IMG/VR virus record: IMGVR_UViG_3300021180_000008
Location: 1 to 64,000 of that record
Strand: one strand, 5' to 3'
From: a virus
Length of the DNA stretch: 64,000 nt
A program made the position numbers and the translations under genes. The notes beneath the pieces are model-generated. The model had not been told where the DNA came from and did no database searches. It saw nothing but the letters and a program-made list of their open reading frames with translations. This document shows positions 31,157-39,410 of this stretch, piece after piece; the stretch's first letter is position 1, and each line of letters opens with the position of its first letter.

Positions 31157-33294
31157 GAGAGAATGTCTACATAGATATAGAGGCAAACAAACTCGTACAT
31201 CCTACTAAAATATGGTGTATCGTTTGCACGGATCTTGACACAGGGGAAGAGTTCAAGTTCAGACCCAATTCACCCCTCGCAGGTCATGATGACTTCAAAG
31301 ACGAGTTTATTGCTTTTGCTAAAACCGTTAAAAGATGGTACGGTCATAACATAATTGGCTATGACATGCCTAATATCAATCGGCTGTTGGGTACAAAGAT
31401 CACCGTAGACGAGGTAGAAGATACCTTGGTGTTGTCTAGACTGTTTCGACCTGTACCTGCTCAGCATGAGCCTAAGGGCTTCTATAATCGTCAGTGGGGA
31501 CACTCTTTAGAAGCTTGGGGTAGATACCTGAGATTTCCTAAAGGTGATTGGTCAGACTGGTCTAAGTTCTCTGAGCCTCAGCTAGAGTACTGTGTACAGG
31601 ACAATAGGCTGGGTGTTAAGATACTTAAAGAGCTTAACAAGGAGCGCGAAGGCTTCTCAGAGCAGTCTATTAGGTTAGAGCATTACGTTGCTTATATGTT
31701 ATGGCAACAAGTAGAAAATGGTTTTTATTTAGATAAGATTAAAGCTGAACAGCTTAAGGCAGATACAGCTTATCTTCTGGAGGAAATGAATGCGAAGCTC
31801 ACCCGTCTCTTCCCCCCTCTTCCTAGATTGGTTCGTAACCTGGTTGTTAAGACTAACAAGGATGGTACGGTGGCTAAAGTGCCAGCACGAATCTTGGAAA
31901 CGTATCAGAGAACTCCAGGCTATTCGGCCATACTTAAGGAAGACGGCTCCTATGATCTTATGGTGGAAGAAACGTTCAACCCTCAGAGTGGTGACCAGAT
32001 CGCTGAAAGGCTACTGGGTCTTGGATGGACGCCTAGGCATTTTACGGATAAAGGGCGCGTCAAGACCGATAAGACCACGTTATCAGAAGCAATTTACGAG
32101 CTACTCACAAAATATCCGGAAAAGACAGAGCTTAGATGCTTAGCAGATTATAGCATCGTAGCCAATAGACACGATAAAGCCAACACATGGTTGAAGTTAA
32201 GCCAGTTAGAGGAGTGGTGTTATGATGGCAGAGTTCATGGTCAGATTAACCCTATCGGAGCTGGAACGCATCGCTGTTCTCACTACAACGATAATATGGC
32301 TAATATCGCTCGTGTTGTTACGAAGAAAATTAAAAAAGATGGATTGGTACTTTCTGGTCTTAATCGCTTTGACTTGGTGTCTGGGAATGATCTTGTCTAT
32401 TTAAAAGAGGTATCTGACAATGAAATTGAAGTGGCGGTTCGTGGTATTAGAGGGGCTTATGGATGGGATTCAAGAGATTGCTGGTCGGTTCCTGGCAACC
32501 ATATTCTGGTTGGAGCTGACGCTGCTGGCATTCAATTGCGGGCCCTTGCTCACTATATGGATGATCAAGAATATATTAAAACACTGATTAGTGGTGACAT
32601 TCATGAGTTCAATAGAAAGGCTGCTGAGATTGAAACAAGGTCAAAGGCAAAGACTTGGGTCTATTCCCTCATTATGGGGGCAGGTGACGAGAAGCTGGGA
32701 ACGGTTCTTATTACGAAGCCATCCGAGTTTGATAGCCTATTCGCTTGGGCTAAAGATCAGGAGCTTCCATATAAGTTTAAGAAAAGATTTGAAAAAGCTA
32801 AGAACTATGTTGAGTACCTTATCCTGAAGCTGCAAGCTGAGAAGCGTAAAGCTAGGCCCGAGACGGTAGCTACTATCATCAAGGGCATGAAATCTAGGGC
32901 GTTGTTTATGAAGAACGTTCCTTCATTCGCTAACTTTAAGAATAAGATTATCCCTGCCGCAGCCGAAGAAGGCTTTATGATTGGACTTGATGGTCGTAAA
33001 GTCTGGTTACCAAATGCTCACTTAGCTATGTCTATATACTTACAGAACTTTGAAGCAGTTATTATGAAACAAGCTATGAAGTTTTATCATGATGACTTAA
33101 AGAAGCAAAGAGTATTCTTTAAGCAATGTTCTTATACACACGACGAATACCAAACGGAGACTTATAATGAGTATGGAGATGTGGTCGGTCAGAGCATGGT
33201 CAAAGGTATTGTAGACGCAGGCTTATTGTTTAACACTTCATGTCCCCTTGACGGGGAGTATAGGATAGGACACTCATGGGCTCAGACACATTGA
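31153..33294 (+). CDS. Family A DNA polymerase with 3'-5' exonuclease (TTG start)
   Basis: A 713 aa protein. The start is TTG at 31153 because exonuclease motif I (YIDIEAN) lies only five residues in, as in T7 polymerase, and no upstream ATG exists. Exonuclease motifs II and III: GHNIIGYDMPNINRLL and YCVQDNRLGVKIL. Polymerase motif A: ILVGADAAGIQLRALAHY (about 451); motif B: RSKAKTWVYSLIMGAGDE (about 496); motif C: YTHDEYQTE (about 660). The TTGA overlap with the preceding gene implies coupling. Confidence 0.95.
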   Translation: MRENVYIDIEANKLVHPTKIWCIVCTDLDTGEEFKFRPNSPLAGHDDFKDEFIAFAKTVKRWYGHNIIGYDMPNINRLLGTKITVDEVEDTLVLSRLFRPVPAQHEPKGFYNRQWGHSLEAWGRYLRFPKGDWSDWSKFSEPQLEYCVQDNRLGVKILKELNKEREGFSEQSIRLEHYVAYMLWQQVENGFYLDKIKAEQLKADTAYLLEEMNAKLTRLFPPLPRLVRNLVVKTNKDGTVAKVPARILETYQRTPGYSAILKEDGSYDLMVEETFNPQSGDQIAERLLGLGWTPRHFTDKGRVKTDKTTLSEAIYELLTKYPEKTELRCLADYSIVANRHDKANTWLKLSQLEEWCYDGRVHGQINPIGAGTHRCSHYNDNMANIARVVTKKIKKDGLVLSGLNRFDLVSGNDLVYLKEVSDNEIEVAVRGIRGAYGWDSRDCWSVPGNHILVGADAAGIQLRALAHYMDDQEYIKTLISGDIHEFNRKAAEIETRSKAKTWVYSLIMGAGDEKLGTVLITKPSEFDSLFAWAKDQELPYKFKKRFEKAKNYVEYLILKLQAEKRKARPETVATIIKGMKSRALFMKNVPSFANFKNKIIPAAAEEGFMIGLDGRKVWLPNAHLAMSIYLQNFEAVIMKQAMKFYHDDLKKQRVFFKQCSYTHDEYQTETYNEYGDVVGQSMVKGIVDAGLLFNTSCPLDGEYRIGHSWAQTH

Positions 33295-33440
33295 AGGTTA
33301 ATGGCCCTTGCCCACATTGTAAATATGGCATTCTTATGTATATACCTGCGAACTTTCCTTACCATTTAGAGCATCTGCAATGTGAAAGATGCAATTCAAC
33401 CTATAACATGGATAATCCAATATATGAGAAGACAAGATGA
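33276..33440 (+). CDS. 54-aa zinc-ribbon protein
   Basis: It begins MGSDTLKVNGPCPHCKYGIL. Two Cys pairs (CPHC and CERC) 24 residues apart form a zinc-ribbon pattern. It overlaps the end of the polymerase gene by 19 bp in another frame. Such small ribbons are common next to phage replication genes; function unknown. Confidence 0.5.
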   Translation: MGSDTLKVNGPCPHCKYGILMYIPANFPYHLEHLQCERCNSTYNMDNPIYEKTR

Positions 33441-33732
33441 AGACGATAGGGAATATGAAAATAGTTCTTGTGGACCGGTTACAAATACCCACACTATAGA
33501 AATAGTCTTAGTTAATAAAGCTAAATGCCTAGCTTGTGGAGTAACCTTAGAGTCTAAGTCACGTCATGACTTCAGGTCTTGTGGTTGTTCTAATGAGATG
33601 TTTGTGGATGGCGGTAAGGATTATGTTAGACGAGGGGCCATGGACTTCACTAAGGTAGAAGAACTGTCCGAGTACGGTACTAAAGAAGTACCTTGTAAGA
33701 AGCCTGAGAGATGTTATTTGTGTAAGGATTAA
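33424..33732 (+). CDS. Cys-rich phage protein (CLACG...DGG...YxRRG pattern)
   Basis: 102 aa from ATG 33424. The segment AKCLACGVTLESKSRHDFRS, then CGCSNEMFVDGGKDYVRRGA matches a widespread small phage family of unknown function with a metal-binding CxxC...CxC core. Further Cys lie at the C-terminus (CKKPERCYLCKD). Confidence 0.65.
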   Translation: MRRQDEDDREYENSSCGPVTNTHTIEIVLVNKAKCLACGVTLESKSRHDFRSCGCSNEMFVDGGKDYVRRGAMDFTKVEELSEYGTKEVPCKKPERCYLCKD

Positions 33733-33735
33733 GTT

Positions 33736-34020
33736 ATGCTATTCAAACTAGAAAAGTTAAGCCTTGATGAAGATAAAGACTCTATGGTTCCATCTGGTTA
33801 TAGTGTTACAGGTAACATACTTTATCTTTATGACTATAAAACGGACGAGAAGGAAGTTATAAGAGGTATAGAAGGTGTCAAGACTGGTTGGCAGGTAGTC
33901 CTGGCAGGTCTTAGAGATCACATTAGAACCTCTCCTATTAAAGAGATTATCTATAGAACACCCACATGGGTAAAGTTTAGAACACAGACTTCAGTATATT
34001 TATTAACAAAGGTAGAATAA
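33736..34020 (+). CDS. Hypothetical beta-rich protein, 94 aa
   Basis: It begins MLFKLEKLSLDEDKDSMVPS. Predicted strands dominate (SVTGNILYLYDYKTDEKEVI, WVKFRTQTSVYLLTKVE). No domain is recognised. The next gene starts one base after its stop. Confidence 0.55.
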   Translation: MLFKLEKLSLDEDKDSMVPSGYSVTGNILYLYDYKTDEKEVIRGIEGVKTGWQVVLAGLRDHIRTSPIKEIIYRTPTWVKFRTQTSVYLLTKVE

Positions 34021-34021
34021 T

Positions 34022-34582
34022 TTGTCCCGCACATGGTTTTGGGGTGACTTGCATATGGGTCATGCAGGTATCATCAAGTTTAAAGATAAGCATGGTCAGA
34101 GAATACGCCCTTTCGAATCTATCGAGGAACATGACCAAACCATCATAGATAACCATAACAAGGTTGTCAAGCCTGAGGATAGAGTATATTTCTTAGGAGA
34201 TATAGCTATTAATCGTAAGGCTATACCATTAATTAGTAAGTTCAATGGACGTAAGAAACTTATAAAGGGCAATCATGATATATTTAAATTACCTGATTAC
34301 ACGGAGATTTTTGAGGACATACTCGCCTACCGTATTTATCCTAAACATGGTTTGGTTGTTTCTCATATCCCTATACATCCTTCACAACTTGAGTTCAGGT
34401 TTAAATATAACATGCATGGTCACAGCCACAGCAATCATGTCTGTCGTCGCAACCTATTTTATAGAATGGTGCCGGACCGTAGATTTATAAACATATGTCC
34501 TGAGATCGTAGGCTTTAGGCCTATTGAGTTTGAGGAAATACAGGAGTGGATGAAAAATGGAACAGCCCCTATACGAGTGTAA
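34022..34582 (+). CDS. Metallophosphoesterase (TTG start)
   Basis: A 186 aa protein. All calcineurin-like motifs are intact: WFWGDLHMGH, FLGDIAINRK, IKGNHDIF, VVSHIPIHP and MHGHSH. TTG 34022 is taken as start because the first metal-binding motif begins six residues later and AAGGTAG lies upstream. Close relatives are phage phosphoesterases of unknown substrate, possibly nucleotides or RNA ends. Unlike the protein at 28174 it should be catalytically active. Confidence 0.85.
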   Translation: MSRTWFWGDLHMGHAGIIKFKDKHGQRIRPFESIEEHDQTIIDNHNKVVKPEDRVYFLGDIAINRKAIPLISKFNGRKKLIKGNHDIFKLPDYTEIFEDILAYRIYPKHGLVVSHIPIHPSQLEFRFKYNMHGHSHSNHVCRRNLFYRMVPDRRFINICPEIVGFRPIEFEEIQEWMKNGTAPIRV

Positions 34583-34718
34583 ACGTTGTGAATATGAGTT
34601 TACCTTACCTAAGCCACAAGCTACTAGCTGTCCAGTCTGTCTGTGTCAGACAGTTATATGGAAGAATTTTAAAAGTATGTTCTTAAAAGATGTAGTTATT
34701 ACAGCTACTAAGGAGTAA
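34557..34718 (+). CDS. 53-aa zinc-ribbon protein
   Basis: It begins MEQPLYECKRCEYEFTLPKP. CKRC and CPVC form a rubredoxin-like or zinc-ribbon pair. It overlaps the phosphoesterase gene by 26 bp. Confidence 0.5.
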   Translation: MEQPLYECKRCEYEFTLPKPQATSCPVCLCQTVIWKNFKSMFLKDVVITATKE

Positions 34719-34767
34719 TTCGAGTTACGCAGTAACGAGAGCGTACCGCAACGAAGTGAGGAACAAG

Positions 34768-35946
34768 ATGGATAAAGCACATAAGGCTAAGATTAAAGCA
34801 GCCCTTGAGCTATGTGAAGAACGATTCGATGACTATATCAAGTATGTTAATGATCATTGTGAAACGGCAGACGTAAAGCATCTTAAGAACTTCTTATTGG
34901 ACAATACGGTATTTGCAGGTGGGGTATTCAGATCTATATTTACGGATATGCCAGTTAACGATGTAGATATGTTCTTTACCTCGCACGATGCAGCTAATGA
35001 GTTTAAGCATATGATGCTGATGAATCCATACTCGCATCTACACGCTTCTGAGAATTCGATAACAGAATTCCTAACATTCATTCACCGTTCTAAGCATAAG
35101 AGATTTCCTCATCTTTCTATTATTACTCGTTGGGCAGACGCTCCAGATAAGCTAATTGAATCCTTCGACTTTAGTTTTAACCAACACTACTTTAAGCTAT
35201 CTGACTTTAGCATGAAGTTTGATGTCGATACATTTAAGAAGGTTGGATACTTTAACGTATCGTGTAGATTCCATCATCACACCCCAATGCATGTACACAG
35301 CCGAGCTATGAGGTTTATGAACTCTGGCTTTAGAATTACATCAGATTCTATGTCACATCTTGCTAGTCGTTTGGCTAAGAGGGCTATCTTAACAGGTGTA
35401 TCAGACGAGCCCAGTATTTCAGGAGGTTCAGTCAGAAGCCAAGAACCAGCTCTGAATCTATCTCTGGATAGCTATACACATAAGGATTATTTTGGTTCTG
35501 AATTCTCTAGACTGCAAGATGAGCATATGGCTACGCAAGCAGTTCCTACTAGGTTAAGTAATGCGACTACTTTGTCCGCGATTGATCCTGCTACTGCTGA
35601 TGGCTCAGTTCAAATTAGGCACAATCCATCTTCTGGTCAATGGGAAGTTTATAATAGGTATGGTAGGAATATATCAGCTGAGCACCTTGAAGGCGCAGCC
35701 CAGCAATTACAAGGTGTTACTTTAAACTCTAGATCCCATCCTACTAGAGAACAGCAAGCAGCTCGTCTATTTGCTGGCGATTCTAGCCATTACGTGCATG
35801 AATCGATAGCTGTGGGGTATGGTATTTCTAGACAGGCAGTAGAGGACAATCTATATCCTAGACCCCGAGGTGATGAGGTCTCTGCTGATTTGAGCGAAGA
35901 AGCCTTAGAAACCACTATTAGGACGGTACTTGACGACAACTTCTAA
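34768..35946 (+). CDS. Nucleotidyltransferase-fold protein
   Basis: A 392 aa protein from ATG 34768 with GAGGAA upstream. Residues about 45-130 resemble the polymerase-beta-type nucleotidyltransferase core of tRNA nucleotidyltransferase-like phage proteins: VFAGGVFRSIFTDMPVNDVD, then MFFTSHDAANEF. The VDMFF Asp residues would bind metal. The C-terminal half (from about residue 215) has no recognised domain and includes a Ser/Arg-rich linker. A target RNA or nucleotide is not known. Confidence 0.6.
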   Translation: MDKAHKAKIKAALELCEERFDDYIKYVNDHCETADVKHLKNFLLDNTVFAGGVFRSIFTDMPVNDVDMFFTSHDAANEFKHMMLMNPYSHLHASENSITEFLTFIHRSKHKRFPHLSIITRWADAPDKLIESFDFSFNQHYFKLSDFSMKFDVDTFKKVGYFNVSCRFHHHTPMHVHSRAMRFMNSGFRITSDSMSHLASRLAKRAILTGVSDEPSISGGSVRSQEPALNLSLDSYTHKDYFGSEFSRLQDEHMATQAVPTRLSNATTLSAIDPATADGSVQIRHNPSSGQWEVYNRYGRNISAEHLEGAAQQLQGVTLNSRSHPTREQQAARLFAGDSSHYVHESIAVGYGISRQAVEDNLYPRPRGDEVSADLSEEALETTIRTVLDDNF

Positions 35947-35958
35947 CTATGCTATACT
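35930..35958 (+). promoter_or_regulatory. Sigma-70-like promoter before the SSB gene
   Basis: TTGACG (35930-35935), 17-base spacer, TATACT (35953-35958). The -10 is part of an inverted repeat CTATAC/GGTATAG, a possible operator. The SSB start codon is 65 bases downstream of the -10, so this message has a leader with an AAGGAG site. Confidence 0.6.
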
Positions 35959-36022
35959 TATGGTATAGAAACTGAGAATAATATCTCAAAACACAAACGT
36001 GCGAAGGAGCACAATATAATAC

Positions 36023-36535
36023 ATGTCTTTTACTGAAAAAGAATTTAATAAGTTTACTGAAGATGAACGTATGAACCGCGTACTTAGGGGTATTGCTTAT
36101 TTCCCGTTTATTCAACGTCATAAGCACTCTGACAAGTACGGTACCGATGAGTACAGCGTTAACTTGGTAGTTACTGGTGAAGAGCTTAAGAAAGCTAAGT
36201 CTTGGGGTTTGGAGATTATGCCAGCCACAGACAAGATCCCTGGTGAACACGTAGTTATTAAGCGTGCTGTACGTTATAATAAAGATCAAACACCTGAGAG
36301 CGTGAAGCCGCTTCTGGTAGATGACTCTAACCAAGAGATTACTACAGACCAACATATTGGTAATGGCTCTGAGCTTATTATCAAGTTCGGTACCTATTTC
36401 TTCAATAAGGTCAGAACTACTATGTTTAAGGTTAAGCTGGTTAAGCTTGTTCCTTATGCCCGCAAGGACGACATGCCTACTGATGGCACTGGGTATAAGG
36501 TAGCTGTAGGCGACAACGTAGCCTTCGATAACTAA
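36023..36535 (+). CDS. Single-stranded DNA-binding protein (T7 gp2.5-like)
   Basis: A 170 aa protein with the gp2.5-like layout: an OB-fold (IAYFPFIQRHKHSDKYGTDE, YSVNLVVTGEELKKAKSWG, ELIIKFGTYFFNKVRTTMFK) and a C-terminal end with acidic and aromatic residues (VGDNVAFDN) used to contact polymerase and helicase. It sits between the replication genes and the exonuclease. Its own promoter and AAGGAG site suggest strong expression. Confidence 0.82.
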   Translation: MSFTEKEFNKFTEDERMNRVLRGIAYFPFIQRHKHSDKYGTDEYSVNLVVTGEELKKAKSWGLEIMPATDKIPGEHVVIKRAVRYNKDQTPESVKPLLVDDSNQEITTDQHIGNGSELIIKFGTYFFNKVRTTMFKVKLVKLVPYARKDDMPTDGTGYKVAVGDNVAFDN

Positions 36536-36569
36536 ATAATCCCCCGCAGATATGATCCTCCGTTGGTTT

Positions 36570-36610
36570 AGTGTGCACCAATTCTGCAAAAGCACACTCC
36601 TCCTTGGGAG
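36570..36610 (+). promoter_or_regulatory. Hairpin region controlling exonuclease translation
   Basis: AGTGTGC (36570-36576) pairs with GCACACT (36592-36598). CTCC (36597-36600) can instead pair with GGAG of the putative ribosome site (36607-36610). The two pairings share bases and are mutually exclusive, so they could form a switch over the start of the next gene. Confidence 0.45.
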
Positions 36611-36619
36611 TCCTAGACT

Positions 36620-37501
36620 ATTAAAGAATTAAAGTCCCTGCCTGAGGATATTGACAGGCTCTTCTTTGAAGGCAAGGTTCCTTCTGAAGATAATCTAAAT
36701 TTGTTTCTACAGAACATTGGATCCTTGCTGAAGGAGCGCCTAACTCCTCGTAAGGATGGTGGCCCTACCATACGCATGTCTAAGCTGGGAACCCCAGATA
36801 GGAAGCTGTGGTATGAGCATCATTCTACGCAGAAAGAGAATACACAAGCTAAGAATGCTTTAAAGTTTGTCTATGGGGATATCATTGAACAGCTGATCAT
36901 CTTCCTTGCTAAGGAATGTGGTCATACAGTTGAAGATGAACAGAAAGAATGGGATATAGATGGTATCATCGGACACCAAGATGCAAAAATTGATGGAATT
37001 GTGGTGGACGTCAAATCTGCTTCTTCCTATGCCTTTAGGAAATTCTCTGAGCGATCTCTATTTAAAGATGATCCTTTCGGATACATTGCTCAACTCTCTG
37101 CCTACGCCCATGCTAATGGGGCTGATACAGCGAGCTTCATTGGAGTTAACAAAGAGACTGGAGAACTGTGTCTCCTCCCCTTATCTGAAGTAGATACGAT
37201 AAACCCTATAAAACGAATTGAACAGGTTAAGAAACTGGCTGCGCCTGATGCGCCTAAACCTGAAAAGAAATGCTACGAGCCTATTCCCCATAATAAGTCG
37301 GGGAATATGCAACTGCATAAGAATTGTACTTATTGCCCCTTTGCTAAAGATTGCTGGAAAGATGCAAACAATGGAAAGGGCATTAGGTACTTTAACTATT
37401 CTAATGGCCTTGTCCCGTTGGTCAAGGTGTTAGAAGAGCCGAAAGTGGAAGAGGTTATTAAACAAGCCGACAGTATGAAGAATACTTCGGATAATTGTTG
37501 A
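36620..37501 (+). CDS. PD-(D/E)XK exonuclease with a non-ATG start
   Basis: A 293 aa protein if begun at ATT 36620. Nuclease core: FVYGDIIEQLIIFLAKE, HQDAKIDGIVVDVKSAS (about 117-133; Asp and the VDVKS lysine), FGYIAQLSAYA. C-terminal Cys (CTYCPFAKDCW) may hold an iron-sulfur or zinc site as in Cas4/RecB-like nucleases. The frame is open back to TAG 36614-36616 with no ATG, GTG or TTG before 36701. The residues IKELKSLPEDIDRLFFEGK encoded upstream of 36701 look genuine. GGGAG ends nine bases before the ATT. TTG 36701 is the fallback start. Confidence 0.8.
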   Translation: MKELKSLPEDIDRLFFEGKVPSEDNLNLFLQNIGSLLKERLTPRKDGGPTIRMSKLGTPDRKLWYEHHSTQKENTQAKNALKFVYGDIIEQLIIFLAKECGHTVEDEQKEWDIDGIIGHQDAKIDGIVVDVKSASSYAFRKFSERSLFKDDPFGYIAQLSAYAHANGADTASFIGVNKETGELCLLPLSEVDTINPIKRIEQVKKLAAPDAPKPEKKCYEPIPHNKSGNMQLHKNCTYCPFAKDCWKDANNGKGIRYFNYSNGLVPLVKVLEEPKVEEVIKQADSMKNTSDNC

Positions 37502-37575
37502 GACTTTGGCTGGAGGCGATCAATAGCGGGTCGGTATGGTACTGTCCCGTGTCTATCATTATAGGAGAACTAAAA

Positions 37576-37800
37576 ATGGCTAACTTTATCACACTTACCC
37601 GCGTCTTTAAAAACAAGGGTAAAAACGGTCTCGTAGAACAGACGGTTTCCATCCGCGCAGATGCTATCGACATGGTTCGTGCATCTAACCGTCTTGGCTA
37701 CCCCGCCCACCGTTCCACGATCACCCTGCGCAGCGGTGCTACCGTTGAGCTGGCAGACAAGGCTTCGGCAGTAAACGCAGCACTGGCTCGCCTTCGCTAA
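37576..37800 (+). CDS. Small FlbD-like protein, probably highly expressed
   Basis: A 74 aa protein (MANFITLTRVFKNKGKNGLV) with GGAGA upstream. The order FITLTR, a central VSIRADAIDMV and STITLRSGATVEL resembles FlbD-type small proteins; relatives occur in several podophages. Its codons are C/G-ending much more often than in neighbouring genes (for example ACC, CGC, CTG, GTT), which suggests selection for high expression or recent acquisition. A structured RNA follows directly. Confidence 0.65.
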   Translation: MANFITLTRVFKNKGKNGLVEQTVSIRADAIDMVRASNRLGYPAHRSTITLRSGATVELADKASAVNAALARLR

Positions 37801-37810
37801 AAACTTGTTT

Positions 37811-38076
37811 CACCTTATAGTACTCATAAGATAAGGTGATCTTGTAAATCTGTATCCATCTTCGATACCTCACCAGAGGACTGTAGAAGAGTACCGATAA
37901 AGTGCTACTCAGACGTCATGTCCATGTTGGCTACTCGTACAGATACAGATGATGCGTAAAAATACGTTAGGAACTTGTTGGTGAAGAAGAGAGTATTAAC
38001 AGATTGGATAGGGGTTCCGAAAGACTTCATCCCCGTGGGATCAAGTAGGAGTTCGTTTATTCAGTTGTTAATACTC
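37811..38076 (+). ncRNA. Structured RNA upstream of the GIY-YIG gene
   Basis: A gene-free stretch with strong helices. CACCTTAT (37811-37818) pairs with ATAAGGTG (37831-37838). ATCTGTATC (37848-37856) pairs with GATACAGAT (37942-37950) and encloses GAGTA/TACTC (37889-37910). CGTA-AAAA-TACG lies at 37955-37966. GAGTATTAAC (37991-38000) pairs with GTTAATACTC (38067-38076) and encloses GGGG/CCCC (38011-38034). It may be a stand-alone RNA, the 3' end of the highly expressed gene, or a relic intron carried with the endonuclease. Group I intron core elements are not evident. Confidence 0.6.
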
Positions 38077-38090
38077 GATTCTATTCAATT

Positions 38091-38564
38091 ATGAAATCAG
38101 GTTTATATTCTATAACCAATACCATTACGCGATGTGTCTACATCGGTAGTTCAGTTAATGTGCCTAAACGATTAACTCGTCATAGGTGGGAACTAAATAA
38201 TAAAAGACATAAGAATCAAAAGCTACAAAGGGCTTGGGATAAGCACGGGGAAGCAGTTTTCGTTTTTGAAAAAATTCTGACCTGCCCAGTAGAACTGATC
38301 AGATGTTTTGAACAACTGTTTGTAAATGCGTATGATTCTGTAGCAACTGGCTACAACATTCTTCCTGATGTAAATTGTTCTAAAGGTTATAAATTAAGTC
38401 AGGAAGCAAAAGATAAGATCTCCCAGCTGCATAAAGGGCGAGTGCTTAGTGAAGAGCATCGTGCTAAGTTAAGGGCTGCTAAGATTGGTACAAAATTTTC
38501 GGATACTCATAGACAGAATATGTCTAAAGCTAGGAAAAGGTATTGTCAAGCAAGAAAAGCATAA
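38091..38564 (+). CDS. GIY-YIG homing endonuclease (Seg-like)
   Basis: A 157 aa protein. GIY-YIG core: SGLYSITNTITRCVYIGSS with a conserved Arg in RLTRHRWELNNKRH and Glu/Asn in the C-terminal part of the domain. The C-terminal third carries NUMOD3-type DNA-binding repeats (LSQEAKDKISQLHKG, LSEEHRAKLRAAKIG). Freestanding endonucleases of this type are mobile. It starts 14 bases after the structured RNA. Confidence 0.85.
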   Translation: MKSGLYSITNTITRCVYIGSSVNVPKRLTRHRWELNNKRHKNQKLQRAWDKHGEAVFVFEKILTCPVELIRCFEQLFVNAYDSVATGYNILPDVNCSKGYKLSQEAKDKISQLHKGRVLSEEHRAKLRAAKIGTKFSDTHRQNMSKARKRYCQARKA

Positions 38565-38953
38565 CACCTTGGCAAGGCATTCCTAAAGATTTTAGTCCAG
38601 AAGGACTAGAGGGTTTCGTGTATCTAATTGTTAATACTCTTTCTCTTAAGAAGTATATAGGAAAGAAGTTCTTTTGGTCTAAACGCCGTAAGAAGGTTAA
38701 GGGGAAGAAACGACGCAAGCTGGAGGTAACTGAAAGTGACTGGAGATATTACGAAAGCTCTTCCGAAGCGCTTAAAGCAGACATCCGAAAGTTTGGCAAA
38801 GATAAGTTTACATTTGAGATTCTATCAAAACATACTACGCGAGGGAAGACTAATTACGCTGAAACTAGAGAATTATTCAGAAGAGATGTTTTGGTTTCCG
38901 AAGACTACTACAACGACTGCATAATTAATAGGTATTATAGGGGGAGGATATGA
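38543..38953 (+). CDS. GIY-YIG-like endonuclease, phage-encoded (TTG start)
   Basis: A 136 aa protein from TTG 38543 with AGGAAAAGG upstream. Residues 24-120 show a variant GIY-YIG pattern: GFVYLIVNTLSLKKYIGKKF, WRYYESSSEALKADIRKFG, FTFEILSKHTTRGKTNYAET and YYNDCIINRYYRGRI. This family is distinct from the homing enzyme before it and is found at conserved places in podophage replication regions, so it may process phage DNA. The 22 bp overlap suggests the homing gene inserted next to it. Confidence 0.75.
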   Translation: MSSKKSITPWQGIPKDFSPEGLEGFVYLIVNTLSLKKYIGKKFFWSKRRKKVKGKKRRKLEVTESDWRYYESSSEALKADIRKFGKDKFTFEILSKHTTRGKTNYAETRELFRRDVLVSEDYYNDCIINRYYRGRI

Positions 38954-39183
38954 GAACGTTTACAGTATTCAGGCCTTCTATACCTGAAGGTACTCATGAT
39001 GTCAATCAAGCTAATCCACCTGATAAACCACAATTTGAAGGTGTTATATTTACAGATGGTACTTGCGCTATCCGATGGCTTACGGCCAAGGGCTCGACCT
39101 CTGTCTGGAGTTGCCTAGAAGATTTAATGGCAATTCATGGGCACCCTGAGTACGGAACGTATTTTGTATGGGGAGATGAATAA
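38950..39183 (+). CDS. Hypothetical protein, 77 aa
   Basis: It begins MRTFTVFRPSIPEGTHDVNQ. The segment FEGVIFTDGTCAIRWLTAKG, then STSVW is a small beta-sheet pattern shared by short phage proteins. Overlaps the preceding gene by ATGA. Function unknown. Confidence 0.55.
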   Translation: MRTFTVFRPSIPEGTHDVNQANPPDKPQFEGVIFTDGTCAIRWLTAKGSTSVWSCLEDLMAIHGHPEYGTYFVWGDE

Positions 39184-39410
39184 TGCAAGTAACAATGCCA
39201 CAGAGACGTCATAAATTCTACCACGTCAATGGCACTCTGATTTATAGACGTTTAAAGATCGAGTTTCCTAACATTCCTATATTGAAGTATCTATTTCAAG
39301 TATTAGCTATACGCCATACAAACAGCAGATACATCTATACGACTACAAGTGATTTAATACAAGATACAGGTTACACTGGCTGTATAAAAGAGTGGTACAG
39401 GTCCCGTTGA
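39183..39410 (+). CDS. Hypothetical protein, 75 aa
   Basis: It begins MQVTMPQRRHKFYHVNGTLI and is basic and Tyr-rich. Its end overlaps the -35 box of the next promoter. No family is recognised. Confidence 0.45.
   Translation: MQVTMPQRRHKFYHVNGTLIYRRLKIEFPNIPILKYLFQVLAIRHTNSRYIYTTTSDLIQDTGYTGCIKEWYRSR

Noticed and set aside
36614-36616. Read-through or reassignment of the TAG before the exonuclease
   Set aside because: Many other genes here end in TAG at natural positions (for example 12690 and 20198), so the code appears standard. A non-ATG start is simpler.
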